From NCBI GenBank assembly GCA_964428205.1, contig CAYRXE010000048.1:1-6579 (forward strand): 6,579 bases of DNA. Direction: 5' to 3'. Below the pieces are notes generated by a model, which saw only the letters and a list, made by a program, of their open reading frames with translations, was not told the DNA's origin and made no database searches. This document shows, in pieces, positions 5,461 to 6,579 of this stretch. Origin of the DNA: CAYRXE01 sp964428205. GTDB taxonomy: Bacteria; Patescibacteriota; Gracilibacteria; Peribacterales; Peribacteraceae. The translations under genes were made by a program, and so were the position numbers. Positions within the stretch are counted from its first letter, which is position 1. Each line of letters starts with the position of its first letter.

Positions 5461-5904
5461 TTATTTCTGGCGATCCACTATAAGGACGCCATCCAGGTGA
5501 TCCGTTTCATGCTGAACAACGCGAGCCTCAAAGCCCTCAAGCTTTCGCTCTTGAGGCTTCCCGCTGATGTCGGTGTAGGTGAGCGTAATCGTGTTGTGCC
5601 TCGAAACAGGCAAGTAGATGCCAGGCAAACTCAAGCAGCCTTCTTCATCCACATTCATTTCTTTGCTGCGAGAGGTGATCTTGGGGTTGATGAGTGCGCG
5701 CACCTGACCATTGATAGGCGCCAAACACATGCGCACGTTGCTGTTCACCTGAGGTGCAGCGAGACCTACTCCATTTGCTTCGACCATGGTCTCGGCCATG
5801 CTCTTGGCGAGGTCTTTGATCTCCTTGGTCACCTTCGCAATCTTCACCGTCTTTTGACGAAGGACAGGATTATCTTGGCCGATCACAATGGGCAAAATTG
5901 CCAT
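5461..5904 (-). CDS. def: Peptide deformylase
   Basis: 147 residues, at the short end for the family (commonly 150-185) but complete. It removes the formyl group from the N-terminal methionine of new proteins at the ribosome exit, using a bound metal, usually Fe2+. All three signature motifs are present: GVGLAAPQ (45-52), EEGCLSLPG (87-95, with metal ligand C90) and QHETDHLDG (131-139, with ligands H132 and H136 and catalytic E133). It ends almost immediately after the third motif, lacking the C-terminal helix extension of gamma-proteobacterial enzymes. The start MAILPIVIGQDNPVLRQK is typical. The exonuclease gene lies 76 bases upstream on the same strand, but a TACAAT 6 bases before the ATG suggests its own leaderless promoter. 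No fmt gene is in the window. Confidence 0.97.
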   Translation of the reverse strand: MAILPIVIGQDNPVLRQKTVKIAKVTKEIKDLAKSMAETMVEANGVGLAAPQVNSNVRMCLAPINGQVRALINPKITSRSKEMNVDEEGCLSLPGIYLPVSRHNTITLTYTDISGKPQERKLEGFEARVVQHETDHLDGVLIVDRQK

Positions 5905-5910
5905 GAACGT

Positions 5911-5938
5911 ATTGTACTTTGTTCGAGGATACTGAATA
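5911..5938 (-). promoter_or_regulatory. Candidate def promoter, leaderless type
   Basis: On the minus strand TACAAT (5916-5911) matches the -10 consensus at 5 of 6 positions and ends 6 bases before the def ATG, the same spacing as at gatB. The -35 is poor: TATTCA (5938-5933), 16 bases upstream, matches only 3 of 6. The start point would fall on the A of the ATG. Confidence 0.4.
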
Positions 5939-5980
5939 GGCCGACCCCAGAAAATTATCTAGTGGAAGCCAAAATCGTTG

Positions 5981-6565
5981 TTACTTGGTCGCGAGTCTCT
6001 TCAGCGCTGCGCGCTTCTTGAGCTCATCCAAGGACTGGATGTTTCCAGCTTCGATCAACTTGAGCAGTGCCTGTGCCGTCACCACCGTATCGGCAAGCGC
6101 GCGATGGCGATCACCTTCAACACTCAATCCAAACTTCTTCACGAGTACATCCAAATTGTGGCGGAACTCTGTGGGGTAAATGCTCTGGCTCAAACGCATG
6201 GTGCAAAAACACTCCGGCAAATCCACGTATCCCCAGCAGAATTGTTTCTCGTTATGCAGGAACCCGTAATCAAACTCGGCATTGTGTGCGAAGAGCAGGG
6301 AACCCTGTGCGAACTCCAGGAACTTGGGCAGAACTTCATCAATCAATGGAGCGGATTTCACATCATCATCCGAGATCTTGTTCACCATGCGCGCTTCCAT
6401 GGGAATATCGCGCTCCGGGTTCACGAAGGAGACGAAGGCGCTCTCGGTTTGGATGATTCCATTCTCAATACGCACACCGGCAATCTCCACCATCCTGTGA
6501 CCGCGGTTGGGGTCCAAGCCCGTTGTTTCGATGTCGAAGACGGTGATGGGAGGAAGGCTCGCCAT
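5981..6565 (-). CDS. DEDDh 3'-5' exonuclease, DnaQ/Pol III epsilon-like
   Basis: 194 residues forming a single exonuclease domain. The catalytic set is complete: Exo I FDIETTG (D11, E13), Exo II FAHNAEFDYGFL (D99), and Exo III HRALADTVVTAQ (H154, D159), so it is of the DEDDh class. This metal-dependent fold removes nucleotides from 3' ends. Homologues are the epsilon proofreading subunit of DNA polymerase III, the exonuclease domain of Gram-positive PolC, and stand-alone DnaQ-like repair or RNase T-type enzymes. The sequence does not decide between these. The C-terminal 25 residues are lysine-rich and end soon after the fold, without a long polymerase-binding tail. The ATG at 6565 directly precedes the first strand; upstream bases to the window end show no Shine-Dalgarno sequence, and an ATAGT at the very edge (6579-6575, minus strand) may be part of a -10. 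def follows on the same strand. Confidence 0.93.
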   Translation of the reverse strand: MASLPPITVFDIETTGLDPNRGHRMVEIAGVRIENGIIQTESAFVSFVNPERDIPMEARMVNKISDDDVKSAPLIDEVLPKFLEFAQGSLLFAHNAEFDYGFLHNEKQFCWGYVDLPECFCTMRLSQSIYPTEFRHNLDVLVKKFGLSVEGDRHRALADTVVTAQALLKLIEAGNIQSLDELKKRAALKRLATK

Positions 6566-6579
6566 GAGGGGTGGACTAT

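Noticed and set aside
5410..6021. 203-residue open frame on the plus strand over def
   Set aside because: Antisense to a deformylase with all catalytic motifs, and it also overlaps the end of the sigma gene.
1..6579. CRISPR arrays, tRNA or rRNA genes, insertion sequences, UGA recoding
   Set aside because: No regular direct repeats, cloverleaf or transposase was seen. UGA ends two genes in the expected place and does not occur in-frame, so a Gracilibacteria/Absconditabacteria-type code is not supported.

Overview
The window reads as a compact bacterial chromosome segment with roughly balanced base composition. It holds nine protein genes: one cut by the window edge and one interrupted by a 100-N assembly gap. 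UGA is used as an ordinary stop (gatB and the second sigma gene end in TGA), so the genetic code is standard. GatB (amidotransferase route to Gln-tRNA/Asn-tRNA), a very short peptide deformylase, tight packing, an EF-P with a non-canonical tip and a sigma / FecR-DUF5667 pair together suggest a Candidate Phyla Radiation bacterium, perhaps of the Peregrinibacteria/Peribacteria type. That placement is inference from remembered family traits, not a measured assignment.

Layout. 1-336 (+): C-terminal half of a sigma-70-family (ECF-like) sigma factor. 370-2343 (+): a large, cysteine-free, single-pass membrane protein with FecR and DUF5667-like domains, very probably the regulator (anti-sigma factor) of that sigma factor. 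2427-2723 (+): elongation factor P, with its middle lost in the gap. 2720-2902 and 2907-3140 (-): two small unrecognised genes, four bases apart, the first of which (2720-2902) shares its stop region with efp. 3141-3317: a 177-base stretch with no convincing gene, only weak hairpins. 3318-4766 (-): gatB. 4767-4853: a divergent promoter region with marked symmetry. 4854-5456 (+): a second ECF-like sigma factor with no adjacent anti-sigma gene. 5461-5904 (-): peptide deformylase. 5981-6565 (-): DEDDh 3'-5' exonuclease of the DnaQ/epsilon type.

How the genes fit together. EF-P, GatB and deformylase are housekeeping translation functions (ribosome rescue at polyproline, tRNA-dependent amidation, N-terminal deformylation). 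The exonuclease belongs to DNA proofreading or repair. The two sigma factors and the FecR-like protein form the regulatory component: one looks like a membrane-signalling sigma/anti-sigma pair, the other like a free-standing, possibly self-regulated sigma factor.

Most unusual signals. (1) None of the eight visible start codons has a clear Shine-Dalgarno sequence, and three genes (gatB, the second sigma gene, def) have a -10-like hexamer 6-7 bases before the ATG, which would start transcription at or next to the ATG (leaderless mRNA). (2) The gatB/sigma divergent promoter has identical TTGCAG -35-like elements forming an inverted repeat, with a second palindrome inside the sigma promoter spacer. 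(3) The N-terminal cytoplasmic part of the FecR-like protein carries three 16-residue tryptophan repeats. (4) The EF-P tip has Gln where the modified Lys/Arg normally sits.
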